Positions 18,604 through 30,074 of a DNA stretch of 64,000 nucleotides are shown piece after piece. The stretch is from Sphingomonas sp. HF-S4 (GTDB taxonomy: Bacteria > Pseudomonadota > Alphaproteobacteria > Sphingomonadales > Sphingomonadaceae), in the NCBI RefSeq assembly GCF_032911445.1, contig NZ_JAWJEJ010000001.1, forward strand, positions 2,542,001 to 2,606,000, in the 5' to 3' direction. The translations under genes and the position numbers were made by a program. Within the stretch, counting starts at the first letter, position 1. Each line of letters starts with the position of its first letter. The notes beneath the pieces were generated by a model. The model was not told the origin of the DNA. It saw only the letters and a list, made by a program, of their open reading frames with translations, and did not search any database.

Positions 18604-18881
18604 GATCTTATGCTCCTATGCATAGGCACCCGACGGACCATTCCCCCGGGTGCGTGCCTCAGCCCAAAATTTAGATGCGAGCCCCCCGTCTGGGCTGAAT
18701 TTCCGCCCGGAAGCGGAAACGACGGGGGACGCAGGCCCGGGCAAGCCCGGCGGTATCCCATCTCGTAGTTGAGTGCGCCTTCGCGCTCTCGTGTTCCTTG
18801 CGTTGGATCGGGATCGATCCGGTCGAGGAACCAGCGAATCTCCCTAAGGAAGACTCGCGAATCTCGTGTGGAGGCGGCGCA
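18604..18881 (-). promoter_or_regulatory. Structured intercistronic region between rpsJ and rplC, possible pseudoknot leader
   Basis: 278 bases without a gene between rpsJ and rplC, unusually long for the S10 operon. On the minus-strand RNA, CCCCCGTC/GACGGGGG (18728-18721 with 18690-18683) forms an outer stem holding an inner TTTCCGC/GCGGAAA hairpin. AGCCCA within that loop (18696-18691) can pair with TGGGCT beyond it (18666-18661), giving an H-type pseudoknot order. A further CCGGGC/GCCCGG hairpin is at 18737-18750. Ribosomal-protein mRNAs are often controlled by such folds; control by L4 or L3 here is inference. Confidence 0.5.
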
Positions 18882-19190
18882 TTACGCCAGCTTGATCTCC
18901 ACGTCAACGCCGGCCGCGAGGTCGAGCTTCATCAGCGCATCGACCGTCTGCGGGGTCGGCTGCACGATGTCGAGCATGCGCTTGTAGGTGCGAACCTCGA
19001 ACTGCTCGCGCGACTTCTTGTCGATGTGGGGACCACGGTTGACCGTGAACTTCTCGATCTTGGTCGGAAGCGGGATGGGGCCACGGATGAGCGCGCCGGT
19101 GCGGCGTGCAGTGTCGGCGATGTCGCCGGTCGCCTGATCGAGCACGCGATGGTCGAACGCCTTCAGGCGAATGCGGATATTGCTGTCCAT
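18882..19190 (-). CDS. rpsJ: 30S ribosomal protein S10 / NusE
   Basis: S10 is in the 30S head and, as NusE, joins NusB in antitermination. The 102-residue product starts [20 protein letters not shown] and has the loop [20 protein letters not shown]. The ATG at 19190 is taken because it gives the family N-terminus; TAGGGA precedes it closely. It is the first gene of the S10 unit, behind its own promoter. Confidence 0.98.
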   Translation of the reverse strand: MDSNIRIRLKAFDHRVLDQATGDIADTARRTGALIRGPIPLPTKIEKFTVNRGPHIDKKSREQFEVRTYKRMLDIVQPTPQTVDALMKLDLAAGVDVEIKLA

Positions 19191-19262
19191 GTTCCCTACC
19201 GATGCGAAAGAGCGGGCCTCGTTGCCGAGGCTCTTGCTGTGAATACGAAAACCGAAGGCGGG

Positions 19263-19291
19263 CCCATACACAGGAGCACCGGGAGGATCAA
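19263..19291 (-). promoter_or_regulatory. Probable sigma70 promoter of the S10 unit
   Basis: On the minus strand TTGATC (19291-19286), a 17-base spacer and TATGGG (19268-19263) stand about 75 bases upstream of rpsJ. A small GC hairpin (GAGCCTCGG...CGAGGC) lies in the leader. The match is good but not perfect. Confidence 0.5.
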
Positions 19292-19368
19292 GCCCCGACA
19301 CACTGCTTTTGCACACTGCGCGGATGCAGGATGCGACGACCCGAGCCAGCGCCACCGCCTACGCTGGT

Positions 19369-19908
19369 CTACCAGCAGCGCCCTGTCGCCTGGCTCCTCT
19401 CGGGCAGCACGCGAAGGCGGCGCTTGCCGAAATAGCTGATGTCGATCGAGATTCGAACCGGCGATCCCGCCTTGGTGTAGATCTCCTGGTCGCCGCGATC
19501 TTCCTGGCCGGTGCGGCAGAGCTTCCAGCCCTGCGTCTCAAGCAGGTCACCCACGCTGAGGGCCGCCCGATGATCGCTATCGTGCCATAACGTGAGTTCG
19601 CGAAAGCCGCCACGCGCATCCTTGCCGAGCAGGTCGACCGCAGCCTGGAAGGGGCCCCGCCCCTTCAGCATGACCGCCTTGGCACGGCAGCGCAGCCCGC
19701 GGCCATATTCGATACACTTCGTAAAGCCCGCGCGCTGTGCCGTCTGCCAATCGCCCTGGACGGGAAGCCCTTCGTACATCAGTTCGGGCGGCGGCGGCCC
19801 GATGTCGTCGCAGCCGGTGAGCGCAAGCATCGTCACGACCGCAGCTACGAAAAAGCCCGGCCTCCCTGATGGGAAGCCGGGCTGTTCGAACCTAACCCTT
19901 GCGGGCAA
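19369..19908 (-). CDS. Small lipoprotein, unknown function
   Basis: A product of up to 179 residues with a lipobox (LALTG followed by Cys at about residue 33) after a hydrophobic stretch FFVAAVVTM, so it should be a lipid-anchored envelope protein. The mature domain has several cysteines (KCIEYG, RCRAKA, LCRTG) and a beta-rich end. It lies between tuf and rpsJ on the same strand. The start is a problem: the longest frame begins at a TTG only 7 bases after the tuf stop, and the tuf terminator falls inside the predicted signal peptide region. A GTG eight codons before the Cys is the alternative but leaves a very short signal. No family recognised. Confidence 0.65.
   Translation of the reverse strand: MPARVRFEQPGFPSGRPGFFVAAVVTMLALTGCDDIGPPPPELMYEGLPVQGDWQTAQRAGFTKCIEYGRGLRCRAKAVMLKGRGPFQAAVDLLGKDARGGFRELTLWHDSDHRAALSVGDLLETQGWKLCRTGQEDRGDQEIYTKAGSPVRISIDISYFGKRRLRVLPERSQATGRCW
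19850..19883 (-). terminator. Rho-independent terminator after tuf
   Basis: AGCCCGGC and GCCGGGCT (19854-19861 with 19876-19883) plus an inner TCCC/GGGA pair form the stem around a TGAT loop, and TTTTT follows on the minus strand. It lies about 30 bases beyond the tuf stop and inside the 5' part of the lipoprotein reading frame. Confidence 0.88.
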
Positions 19909-19914
19909 AGTCTC

Positions 19915-21111
<1,197 letters not shown>

Positions 21112-21190
21112 TGGATTCCTACCTTCTGGATTCTGATTCGCGGCCTTCAGGGCGCCACGCGAACGCGGCCCCTTAGCGACTCATTTGGGG

Positions 21191-23287
<2,097 letters not shown>

Positions 23288-23345
23288 GTGTCTTCTCCAA
23301 TGCCGCCGGATGGCGGGCTGAAACCTAAGATTGGGCTACATCCCA

Positions 23346-23431
23346 ACCCGTTCGGGCTGAGCTTGTCGAAGCCCTGTCGCACTTTCTTCCGGGGAAGAAG
23401 TACAGCCCTTCGACAAGCTCAGGGCAAACGG
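23346..23431. repeat. Sphingomonad-type inverted repeat between rpsG and fusA
   Basis: Arms with GGGCTGAGCTTGTCGAAG (from about 23353) and CTTCGACAAGCTCAGGGC (from 23408) face each other. It shares its core with the element at 7799-7879. Both lie between co-directional ribosomal-locus genes and would fold in their mRNA. Confidence 0.85.
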
Positions 23432-23480
23432 TGATGGGTGGAAAGCGCCGGAGCGCTCGCCACCCATATAGTCACGTTTT

Positions 23481-23951
23481 TTACCAGCGGTAGTGGCTGA
23501 AGGCGCGGTTCGCTTCGGCCATACGGTGGGTATCTTCGCGCTTCTTGACCGCATTGCCGCGGTTGTTCGAAGCGTCTAGCAACTCGCCCGAAAGACGAGC
23601 CGACATGGTGTGCTCGCTGCGATTGCGGGCCGAGGCGATGAGCCAGCGGATCGCAAGCGCCTGGGCGCGCTCGGGGCGCACTTCCACGGGAACCTGGTAG
23701 GTCGCACCGCCGACGCGGCGCGAACGGACCTCGATGCCCGGCTTGATGTTGTTGAGCGCGTCATGGAACACGCCGATCGGTTCGCGCTTGGCGCGCTGCT
23801 CGACGGTTTCGAGCGCCGAATAGACGATGTTCTCGGCGACGGACTTCTTGCCGTCGAGCATCACCGAGTTCATGAACTTCGAAAGAACCTCATCCCCGTA
23901 CACGGGATCAGGCAGGATTTCCCGCTTTTCGGGACGACGACGACGAGCCAT
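23481..23951 (-). CDS. rpsG: 30S ribosomal protein S7
   Basis: S7 initiates assembly of the 30S head and contacts the E site. The 156-residue product begins [20 protein letters not shown] and includes [20 protein letters not shown] and the end [20 protein letters not shown]. It is full length and follows rpsL by about 50 bases. Confidence 0.98.
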   Translation of the reverse strand: MARRRRPEKREILPDPVYGDEVLSKFMNSVMLDGKKSVAENIVYSALETVEQRAKREPIGVFHDALNNIKPGIEVRSRRVGGATYQVPVEVRPERAQALAIRWLIASARNRSEHTMSARLSGELLDASNNRGNAVKKREDTHRMAEANRAFSHYRW

Positions 23952-24003
23952 CTGATATCTTCCTTCTAAACTTCAGCCGTAAATGGTCGAATGCTCGACC
24001 GGC

Positions 24004-24375
24004 TTACTTCGGACGCTTCGCGCCGTACTTGGAACGCGACTGGCGGCGATCCTTCACACCCTGCGTATCGAGCACGCCGCGAAGGACGTGGTAGCGAACG
24101 CCGGGAAGGTCGCGCACGCGGCCGCCGCGGATCAGGACCACCGAGTGCTCCTGAAGATTGTGGCCCTCGCCCGGAATGTACGAAATGACTTCGCGCTGGT
24201 TGGTCAGGCGGACCTTCGCAACCTTGCGCAGCGCCGAGTTCGGCTTCTTCGGGGTCGTGGTATAGACACGGGTGCAGACGCCGCGCTTTTGCGGGTTCTG
24301 CTCCATCGCAGGGACCTTCGACTTGGTCTTCTGCAGTTCGCGGCCCTTGCGGACCAGCTGGTTGATCGTTGGCAT
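24004..24375 (-). CDS. rpsL: 30S ribosomal protein S12
   Basis: S12 sits at the decoding centre and governs accuracy. The 123-residue product begins [20 protein letters not shown] and shows [20 protein letters not shown] and the [10 protein letters not shown] loop; the lysines that streptomycin-resistance mutations change are present in wild-type form (TTPKKPNS and GRVRDLPGV contexts). The ATG at 24375 gives the family N-terminus. First gene of the str unit. Confidence 0.98.
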   Translation of the reverse strand: MPTINQLVRKGRELQKTKSKVPAMEQNPQKRGVCTRVYTTTPKKPNSALRKVAKVRLTNQREVISYIPGEGHNLQEHSVVLIRGGRVRDLPGVRYHVLRGVLDTQGVKDRRQSRSKYGAKRPK

Positions 24376-24448
24376 GAAGCCCTTCACCTTTGCGTTACCG
24401 GGATATCCCGGCGGTTACTTTGCTGGAGCCCAGACTCTAACGAATACG

Positions 24449-24481
24449 AAAAGGCCCCGGGTGTCTGCGACCCCCCGGGCC
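24449..24481 (-). terminator. Terminator-like hairpin in the rpsL leader
   Basis: On the minus strand GGCCCGGG...CCCGGGGCC (one bulged base) is followed by TTTT and a further T-rich stretch. It lies between the str promoter (24557-24585) and rpsL, with no minus-strand gene upstream to be terminated. It is therefore a candidate attenuator of the str unit. Confidence 0.55.
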
Positions 24482-24556
24482 ATTGCGTCTCCAGCAACGT
24501 TCAGCTCTTTGTTCCCCGAGTCTTGCGGCCCAATGGGCCCTCGCGGAACGGGGGCG

Positions 24557-24585
24557 CCTATAGCCGTGCGGGCAAGACCGGTCAA
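24557..24585 (-). promoter_or_regulatory. Sigma70-type promoter of the str unit (rpsL-rpsG-fusA-tuf)
   Basis: On the minus strand TTGACC (24585-24580), exactly 17 spacer bases and TATAGG (24562-24557). Transcription would start near 24550, giving a leader of about 175 bases that contains the terminator-like hairpin. Confidence 0.75.
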
Positions 24586-24654
24586 TGGGGCGCCCTTGGC
24601 TCGCCTCCCGAGGATAACCGCCCATAAACGCATCGCGCGCTAGAGTCGCCCCGC

Positions 24655-25245
24655 ATGCAGCACGCCCCCTCCCCCATCGCGCTCTCGCGGCCGATTCTCT
24701 CCCGGCTCGCACCCCCGCTCCTCGCCGCGGCGGTTACGCTGCTGCTTGGTGCGATCGGCACGCCGCAGCCGGGCGCGTGGCAGCTCCTCGACTCGCTCGG
24801 GCTCGCGCCGCTGACCGGACTGCTCTTCGCCGGTGCTGCCGGGCTGCTTGCCTGCCATCTCGCGCAAACCAGCGCACCCCCTGCCCGCCCCGCCGCCGAC
24901 ACCGCGCTCCCCGCTGCGCTGATCGCCGCGGCGCTGCCCGGCCCGGGATCGGCGGCGCTGCTGGTGCCGCTGCTTCTCGTGGCGCCACGGATCCGCCGCC
25001 CCCGCGCGACCGACCTGCCCGCGCTCGTTGGTACCGCGACCGGCGTCGCCGCCGCTTGGCTGGGCAGCCCGCTGCTCGGCACGTTCGGCGCGCTGACCAT
25101 GCTCGCCGCCGCGGCGCTGGCGATTCGCCGCGCTGCCCGCTGCGCAGCCAACGATGACGCGCCACCTGCCTTGTGGAGTCTGCCTGAGGAAGTACGCTAT
25201 GCTAGGCAGCGCGAACGGACTTCGAGTCCCGGATTGGGGGAGTGA
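24655..25245 (+). CDS. Integral membrane protein, unknown function
   Basis: A 196-residue Ala/Leu-rich product with five or six predicted membrane segments (first near residues 20-38, then about 45-68, 85-104, 107-118, 123-140 and 147-160) and a polar end. It diverges from the str unit and ends 4 bases before the bactofilin start, so the two are probably co-transcribed. No family motif is recognised. The dense Ala/Leu composition makes start assignment uncertain; ATG at 24655 has only a weak GAG upstream. Confidence 0.6.
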   Translation: MQHAPSPIALSRPILSRLAPPLLAAAVTLLLGAIGTPQPGAWQLLDSLGLAPLTGLLFAGAAGLLACHLAQTSAPPARPAADTALPAALIAAALPGPGSAALLVPLLLVAPRIRRPRATDLPALVGTATGVAAAWLGSPLLGTFGALTMLAAAALAIRRAARCAANDDAPPALWSLPEEVRYARQRERTSSPGLGE

Positions 25246-25249
25246 GCCG

Positions 25250-25678
25250 ATGTTCAGCAGCAAGGGTGCGCGCAGTTCGGGATCGGGCCAGGCCAATGCC
25301 AAAGGCCGCGGCATGTTCTCGGTGATCGGCCCCGACATGGCGGTTACCGGCGACGTCCGCGCCACCGCCGACCTTCATATCGACGGCAGCATCGAAGGCG
25401 ACGTCGCCTGCGCCAGCCTCGTCCAGGGCGCCGACAGCCGCATCGTCGGGGGCATCACCGCCGAGACCGCGCGGGTCGCCGGCACGATCGAAGGCAGCGT
25501 CCGGGTGAAGCATCTAACGGTCGAGCGCTCGGCCCGGATCGCCGGCGATATCGAATATGAGGACATCACGATCGAGAATGGGGGGCAAGTCGACGGCCGC
25601 CTCAAGCGCGTGGGTACCGAAACCGCGGCGACCGGCCCCCGCGCGGTGCCCGATGCAGGGCGGGAACAGGCGGCGTAG
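25250..25678 (+). CDS. Bactofilin (polymer-forming cytoskeletal protein)
   Basis: Bactofilins self-assemble into filaments that localise cell-wall and polar functions. The 142-residue product has the DUF583 beta-helix core from MFSVIGPDMAVTGDVRATAD (about residue 18) through repeated six-residue rungs (HIDGSIEGDV, RVAGTIEGSV, ARIAGDIEYE) to GRLKRVG, flanked by disordered ends. The ATG at 25250 is chosen because GGGGGAG lies 7 bases upstream; a longer upstream frame overlaps the preceding gene. Confidence 0.92.
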   Translation: MFSSKGARSSGSGQANAKGRGMFSVIGPDMAVTGDVRATADLHIDGSIEGDVACASLVQGADSRIVGGITAETARVAGTIEGSVRVKHLTVERSARIAGDIEYEDITIENGGQVDGRLKRVGTETAATGPRAVPDAGREQAA

Positions 25679-25687
25679 AACCTAAAA

Positions 25688-25712
25688 CTCCCCTCCCTTT
25701 CAGGGAGGGGAA
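25688..25712. repeat. Hairpin repeat, copy 1 (terminator-like)
   Basis: CTCCCCTCCCT/AGGGAGGGGA hairpin with a short loop; read on the minus strand it is followed by GTTTTAG. It separates the convergent bactofilin and DUF4142 genes and probably terminates the latter. The same 21-base core is found again at 35449-35473. Confidence 0.75.
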
Positions 25713-25766
25713 TATAGAAGAGGCGCCCCCTTGCCGAAGGCGACTCTCCAAACCTTGTCGGAGCCC

Positions 25767-26363
25767 TTAGAGCCCCTTGATCTTCGCCAGATGCGCCTCG
25801 ACTACCTTCACGGCGTCGCCCGCAAAGGTTTTGAGCTCGGCCACCTCGCCGCTCGCGGCATAGGCCTTGACCGTCGTCAGCGCCTTCTCGTGCGCCGCGA
25901 CCTGCTGGGTCTTGTAGAGCGCGTCGAACGCCGCGCCCTCGGCACTGCGCAGCGCCGCGAGGTTGGTCTCCTGCTCGGCAGTCAGCGCCGGGTTGGGCGC
26001 GATCGCCGGGCTCGCCTTGGCCGCCGCGGCCTTGAGCTTCTCGGTCGAGGCATTGTGCTGCTCGACCATCATCTTGCCGAAGTCCTTGAACTTCTGCTCC
26101 TGCGCCTTTTCCTGCGCGAGCTTGCCCGCCTCGACCTCATAGTGATTGCTCGCGCCGACTTCGTTGGCGAAGGTCTGGCCCGGCGTCGCGGCTGCATCGG
26201 TCATCAGCGCGTTGTCGGCCATGTTGGCGTCGGTGGGTGCGTCCATGCCGGTGTAATTATCGGTGACAACCGTGTTGGTCGTCGTGGTGGTGGTCTCGCT
26301 GCCACCGCACGCGGAAAGCGCGAGCGCCGACGTGAATCCCAGAACCAGATGTAGCTTCTTCAT
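25767..26363 (-). CDS. DUF4142 lipoprotein
   Basis: A 198-residue product with a lipobox (LALSAC, Cys19) after a short signal, then a Thr/Asp-rich linker. The DUF4142 helical bundle runs from about residue 60 (TFANEVGASNHYEVEAGKLA) to the end, with KDFGKMMVEQHNASTEKL. Members are periplasmic or lipid-anchored ferritin-fold-like proteins often induced by stress. The ATG at 26363 has AGGAGG 9 bases upstream. A GGAAC-N16-CGTT element 25 bases before the start indicates control by the EcfG general stress sigma factor. Confidence 0.9.
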   Translation of the reverse strand: MKKLHLVLGFTSALALSACGGSETTTTTTNTVVTDNYTGMDAPTDANMADNALMTDAAATPGQTFANEVGASNHYEVEAGKLAQEKAQEQKFKDFGKMMVEQHNASTEKLKAAAAKASPAIAPNPALTAEQETNLAALRSAEGAAFDALYKTQQVAAHEKALTTVKAYAASGEVAELKTFAGDAVKVVEAHLAKIKGL

Positions 26364-26387
26364 GATGGCATCCTCCTGCGCTGCCCC

Positions 26388-26412
26388 AACGCCGCCCCTT
26401 CGCACTCGTTCC
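26388..26412 (-). promoter_or_regulatory. EcfG-type general stress promoter
   Basis: On the minus strand GGAAC (26412-26408), 16 bases, CGTT (26391-26388). This is the consensus of the alphaproteobacterial EcfG sigma factor, and the predicted start lies a short distance before the DUF4142 gene. Confidence 0.75.
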
Positions 26413-26435
26413 GCTTTCTCAATAGGATAGCCGGA

Positions 26436-27749
26436 TCAGGCGCTGCGCAGCTCCGCCAGGAAGGCGCCCAGCTCGACCGACAGCGTGCCGGCATCGCGCT
26501 GAAGCCGCGCGGCCAGCGCGTGCATGTCGCCCGCGCTGCTCGACGCAGTGCGCGAGGTGCCGCCGATCGCCTCGACATCGTGACGAATCGCATTGCTCGC
26601 GCCGACCGCCTCCTCGACATTGCGCGCGATCAGGTGCGTCGCGGCCTGCTGCGCCGCGATCGCGCCCTGCACCCCCGCGGCGAGATCGACCATCGACGCG
26701 ATCGCCTCTTCGACCTGCATATGCCCGAGCGCGACGTCGTCGATACCGCGGCGGATCTCGGCGACGTGCGCAGTGATCCGCCCCGCCGCCACGCCGGTCT
26801 GGTTGGAGAGCTGCTTCACTTCGTTGGCGACGACGGTGAAGCCCCGCCCCGCTTCGCCCGCGCGCGCCGCCTCGATCGTCGCGTTGAGCGCGAGCAGATT
26901 CACCTGCCCGGCAATGTCGCTGATCAGCGCGATCACCGAATCGACCGTCTGCGCCGCGCGATGCAGTTCGCGGGTGCGTGCGCTGCCGGCACGGACCAGC
27001 GCCGAGACCTTGCCCGCTGCCGCCTCGGCCGCCTGGGTATTGCCCTCGACCTGTTCGAGCGACGCGGCAAGGTCGCGCCCGCGCGCAGCGATCTCGCGCA
27101 TATTGTCGCTGGTCTGCGACGCGGCCGAGGCGACGGCCACTGCCCGCTCGCCGACTTCGGTCGCGCGGTGGCCGGTTTCGGCGGCGCTGTGCTGGAGCAT
27201 CGCCGAAAGGTCGCCGAGCGCCTGCGCCAGCGACGCGACTTCGCCTTCGAACCGTTCGCTGGCGCGCTCGATCCGCTCGGCACGCGCTACGCGGCCCGCG
27301 GCGCTGGTCCGCTCATATTCGGCGGCAAGCAGCAGCAGCCGGCGATTGCCGATCACCCCCGCCAGCCGGCCGTTGCGGGTCAGGATCATGCCTTCGCTGC
27401 CCCCGGCACGCCGATAGGCGTGGATCAGCGCGCCGATGCCGGTGTCGATCTCGGCGACCGGGCAGGCGCGGACGTGGCGCACCACGCCATGCCCGAAATA
27501 CGGGTTTCGCAGCAGCGCGTGCCCAAACGGATTGAGCAGCAGCCGCCGCACGTCCTTTTCGAAGATCGCGCCGATCGGGCGATGCGCGGTATCGACCACC
27601 GGCATCAGCCGCAGGTCGGTATCCGAGTTGAACAGATCGACTGCCTTGAACAGCGAATCGTCGAGCGTCGCCCAGGGCGGATCGGCTTCGGCGTCGGAAA
27701 GCCAGCCCGAATTCGGTGCTGGCGGAGGGGATGCGGGTGCGACCGTCAT
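26436..27749 (-). CDS. Soluble methyl-accepting chemotaxis protein with N-terminal CBS-like region
   Basis: A 437-residue product without membrane segments. Residues 25-150 resemble a CBS-domain pair ([20 protein letters not shown] and [20 protein letters not shown]), suggesting nucleotide sensing. The remainder is an MCP signalling coiled coil with the hairpin tip [20 protein letters not shown] followed by [16 protein letters not shown], which docks CheW and CheA. No other chemotaxis gene is in the window. It ends 72 bases from the DUF4142 start on the same strand. ATG at 27749. Confidence 0.88.
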   Translation of the reverse strand: MTVAPASPPPAPNSGWLSDAEADPPWATLDDSLFKAVDLFNSDTDLRLMPVVDTAHRPIGAIFEKDVRRLLLNPFGHALLRNPYFGHGVVRHVRACPVAEIDTGIGALIHAYRRAGGSEGMILTRNGRLAGVIGNRRLLLLAAEYERTSAAGRVARAERIERASERFEGEVASLAQALGDLSAMLQHSAAETGHRATEVGERAVAVASAASQTSDNMREIAARGRDLAASLEQVEGNTQAAEAAAGKVSALVRAGSARTRELHRAAQTVDSVIALISDIAGQVNLLALNATIEAARAGEAGRGFTVVANEVKQLSNQTGVAAGRITAHVAEIRRGIDDVALGHMQVEEAIASMVDLAAGVQGAIAAQQAATHLIARNVEEAVGASNAIRHDVEAIGGTSRTASSSAGDMHALAARLQRDAGTLSVELGAFLAELRSA

Positions 27750-27899
27750 GCACCCCGCCTAGGGCTGGTTGGTAAAGGCGAGCTTCACCGCTGGTTACAC
27801 CTCCGTGACAATCGCGAATTTATTTGCGCCTGCGGCAGGCCGGAGCGCGGCGCGGATGGACGCGGTTCCGGAGGATTGAGTAGCCGCGGTCACTGTGTC

Positions 27900-27909
27900 A
27901 TTGCGCAAT
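27900..27909. promoter_or_regulatory. 10-bp palindrome upstream of mmsA
   Basis: ATTGCGCAAT is a perfect palindrome 48 bases before the mmsA start and is followed by an A/T-rich AAAATTA. It is placed where a dimeric repressor of the valine operon could bind; the regulator is not identifiable here. Confidence 0.35.
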
Positions 27910-27956
27910 AAAATTACACGACGAGTCGGGCCATCGTGCCCGCCGCAGGAGAGTTT

Positions 27957-29489
27957 ATGCGCACGATCGATCACCTCATCGCAGGCCATTCGGGCGGCGG
28001 AGCATCGCGCACCGCCGACGTTTTTGATCCCAATACCGGCCAGGTCCAGGCGCGCGTGTCGCTCGGCACCCAGGCCGACCTCGACCGCGCCATCGCCGCC
28101 GCGCAGACCGCCCAGCCCGGCTGGGCCGCGACCAACCCGCAGCGCCGCGCCCGCGTGATGTTCAAGTTCAAGGAACTGGTCGAGGCGAACATGGACGCCC
28201 TCGCCCACCTGCTTTCCTCCGAGCACGGCAAGGTCATCGCCGACGCCAAGGGCGACATCCAGCGCGGGCTCGAAGTCATCGAATTCGCCTGCGGCATCCC
28301 GCACGTCCTCAAGGGCGAATATACCCAGGGCGCCGGCCCCGGCATCGACGTCTATTCGATGCGCCAGCCGCTCGGGATCGGCGCGGGCATCACGCCGTTC
28401 AACTTCCCGGCGATGATTCCGCTCTGGATGTCGGGCATCGCCATCGCCACCGGCAACGCCTTCCTGCTCAAGCCCTCCGAGCGCGACCCGTCGGTCCCCG
28501 TCCGCCTCGCCGAGCTGATGCTCGAGGCTGGGCTGCCCGAGGGCGTGCTCCAGGTCGTCCAGGGCGACAAGGAAATGGTCGACGCGATCCTCGACCATCC
28601 CGCGATCAGCGCCGTGTCGTTCGTCGGCTCGTCGGACATCGCACATTATGTCTATCGCCGCGGTGTCGAGGCCGGAAAGCGCGTTCAGGCGATGGGCGGC
28701 GCCAAGAACCACGGCATCGTCATGCCCGATGCCGATCTCGACCAGGTCGTCGCGGATCTGTCGGGCGCAGCGTTCGGCTCGGCGGGCGAGCGCTGCATGG
28801 CGCTGCCGGTGGTGGTCCCCGTCGGCGACAAGACCGCCGACGCGCTGCGCGCCAAGCTGATCCCCGCAATCGAAGCGCTCCGCGTCGGCGTCTCGACCGA
28901 CAATGACGCGCATTACGGCCCCGTCGTGAACGCCGCGCACAAGCAACGCGTCGAGAACTGGATCAAGACCGGGGTCGACGAAGGCGCCGAGCTCGTCGTC
29001 GACGGCCGCGGCTTCCAGCTGCAGGGGCATGAAGAAGGCTTCTTCATCGGCCCGTCGCTGTTCGACCGCGTCACGCCCGACATGCAGGCGTACAAGGAGG
29101 AGATCTTCGGGCCAGTCCTCCAGATCGTCCGCGCCCCCGATTTCGAGACCGCACTGCGCCTGCCGAGCGAGCACCAGTACGGCAACGGCGTCGCGATCTT
29201 CACCCGCAACGGCCATGCCGCGCGCGAGTTCGCATCGCGCGTCAATGTCGGCATGGTCGGGATCAACGTGCCGATCCCGGTGCCGGTCGCCTATCACAGC
29301 TTCGGCGGGTGGAAGCGCAGCGCATTCGGCGACATCAACCAGCACGGGATGGAGGGCGTCCGCTTCTGGACCAAGACCAAGACCGTCACGCAGCGCTGGC
29401 CCGACGGCTCGGCCGATCTCCCGCGCGGCAGCGAGGATGGCGGCCCGTCGCGCATCCAGGACGCCTTCGTCATCCCGACGATGGGCTGA
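27957..29489 (+). CDS. mmsA: Methylmalonate-semialdehyde dehydrogenase (CoA-acylating)
   Basis: Last step of valine breakdown: methylmalonate semialdehyde + CoA + NAD+ to propionyl-CoA. The 510-residue product has the aldehyde dehydrogenase fold with PFNFPAMIPLWM, the NAD-binding FVGSS and the nucleophile Cys280 in GSAGERCMALP. The context ERCMA and the end AFGDINQHGMEGVRFWTKTK are specific to this CoA-dependent subfamily. The ATG at 27957 has GGAGAG just upstream. It opens an operon that also holds the acyl-CoA dehydrogenase, hydrolase, hydratase and mmsB. Confidence 0.95.
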   Translation: MRTIDHLIAGHSGGGASRTADVFDPNTGQVQARVSLGTQADLDRAIAAAQTAQPGWAATNPQRRARVMFKFKELVEANMDALAHLLSSEHGKVIADAKGDIQRGLEVIEFACGIPHVLKGEYTQGAGPGIDVYSMRQPLGIGAGITPFNFPAMIPLWMSGIAIATGNAFLLKPSERDPSVPVRLAELMLEAGLPEGVLQVVQGDKEMVDAILDHPAISAVSFVGSSDIAHYVYRRGVEAGKRVQAMGGAKNHGIVMPDADLDQVVADLSGAAFGSAGERCMALPVVVPVGDKTADALRAKLIPAIEALRVGVSTDNDAHYGPVVNAAHKQRVENWIKTGVDEGAELVVDGRGFQLQGHEEGFFIGPSLFDRVTPDMQAYKEEIFGPVLQIVRAPDFETALRLPSEHQYGNGVAIFTRNGHAAREFASRVNVGMVGINVPIPVPVAYHSFGGWKRSAFGDINQHGMEGVRFWTKTKTVTQRWPDGSADLPRGSEDGGPSRIQDAFVIPTMG

Positions 29490-29543
29490 GGATCGACCCG
29501 GCGCCGGCCTGCGTTGGACTCGCGATCGAAACGAGGGAAGAGC

Positions 29544-30074
29544 ATGCGCAACACCGTGATGATCGTCGCCGCATTGACGCTCGCCGGCTGCGGCGGCGAC
29601 CGCGAGCCGGCACCGGGCAACGACACGATCGCGATCCCGCGCAACGAGACGGTGACCACCCCCGCCCGGCCCGTGCAGCCGGCACCGGCAGCATCTCCCG
29701 CGGCCGTCGCCTCCCCTACGCCTTCGCCCAGCGCGACCGAAGACGCCGGCCCGATCGAGGCGCGCATTCCCCGCACGCTGCGCGGCCGATGGGGCCTCGT
29801 AGCCGCCGACTGCAAGTCGGTCCCCGGCGAGCATCAAGGATCGCTCGTCGTCTCGGGCGAGACGCTGCGCTTCTACGAATCGGTCGGCACGCTCGGCACG
29901 GTCGTCGAGAAGGACGACAGCCGCATCGTCGGCGATTTCATCTTCGAAGGCGAAGGCACGACCTGGAAGCGCCGCGTGGTGCTCGACGGCCAGGATGGCG
30001 GCAAGACGCTGGTTCGCCGCGAACAGGGCGCCGATGCAATGCCCGGCGCGCTGCGCTATCGCAGGTGCGCATGA
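29544..30074 (+). CDS. Lipoprotein, unknown function
   Basis: A 176-residue product with a lipobox (TLAGC, Cys16), then a Pro/Ala/Thr-rich linker to about residue 75 and a compact beta-rich domain beginning IPRTLRGRWGLVAADCKS. That C-terminal domain resembles small lipocalin-like modules that occur in proteobacterial lipoproteins; this is an impression. GAGGGAAG precedes the ATG at 29544. The stop overlaps the next start (ATGA), so it is coupled to the deacetylase gene. Confidence 0.75.
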   Translation: MRNTVMIVAALTLAGCGGDREPAPGNDTIAIPRNETVTTPARPVQPAPAASPAAVASPTPSPSATEDAGPIEARIPRTLRGRWGLVAADCKSVPGEHQGSLVVSGETLRFYESVGTLGTVVEKDDSRIVGDFIFEGEGTTWKRRVVLDGQDGGKTLVRREQGADAMPGALRYRRCA

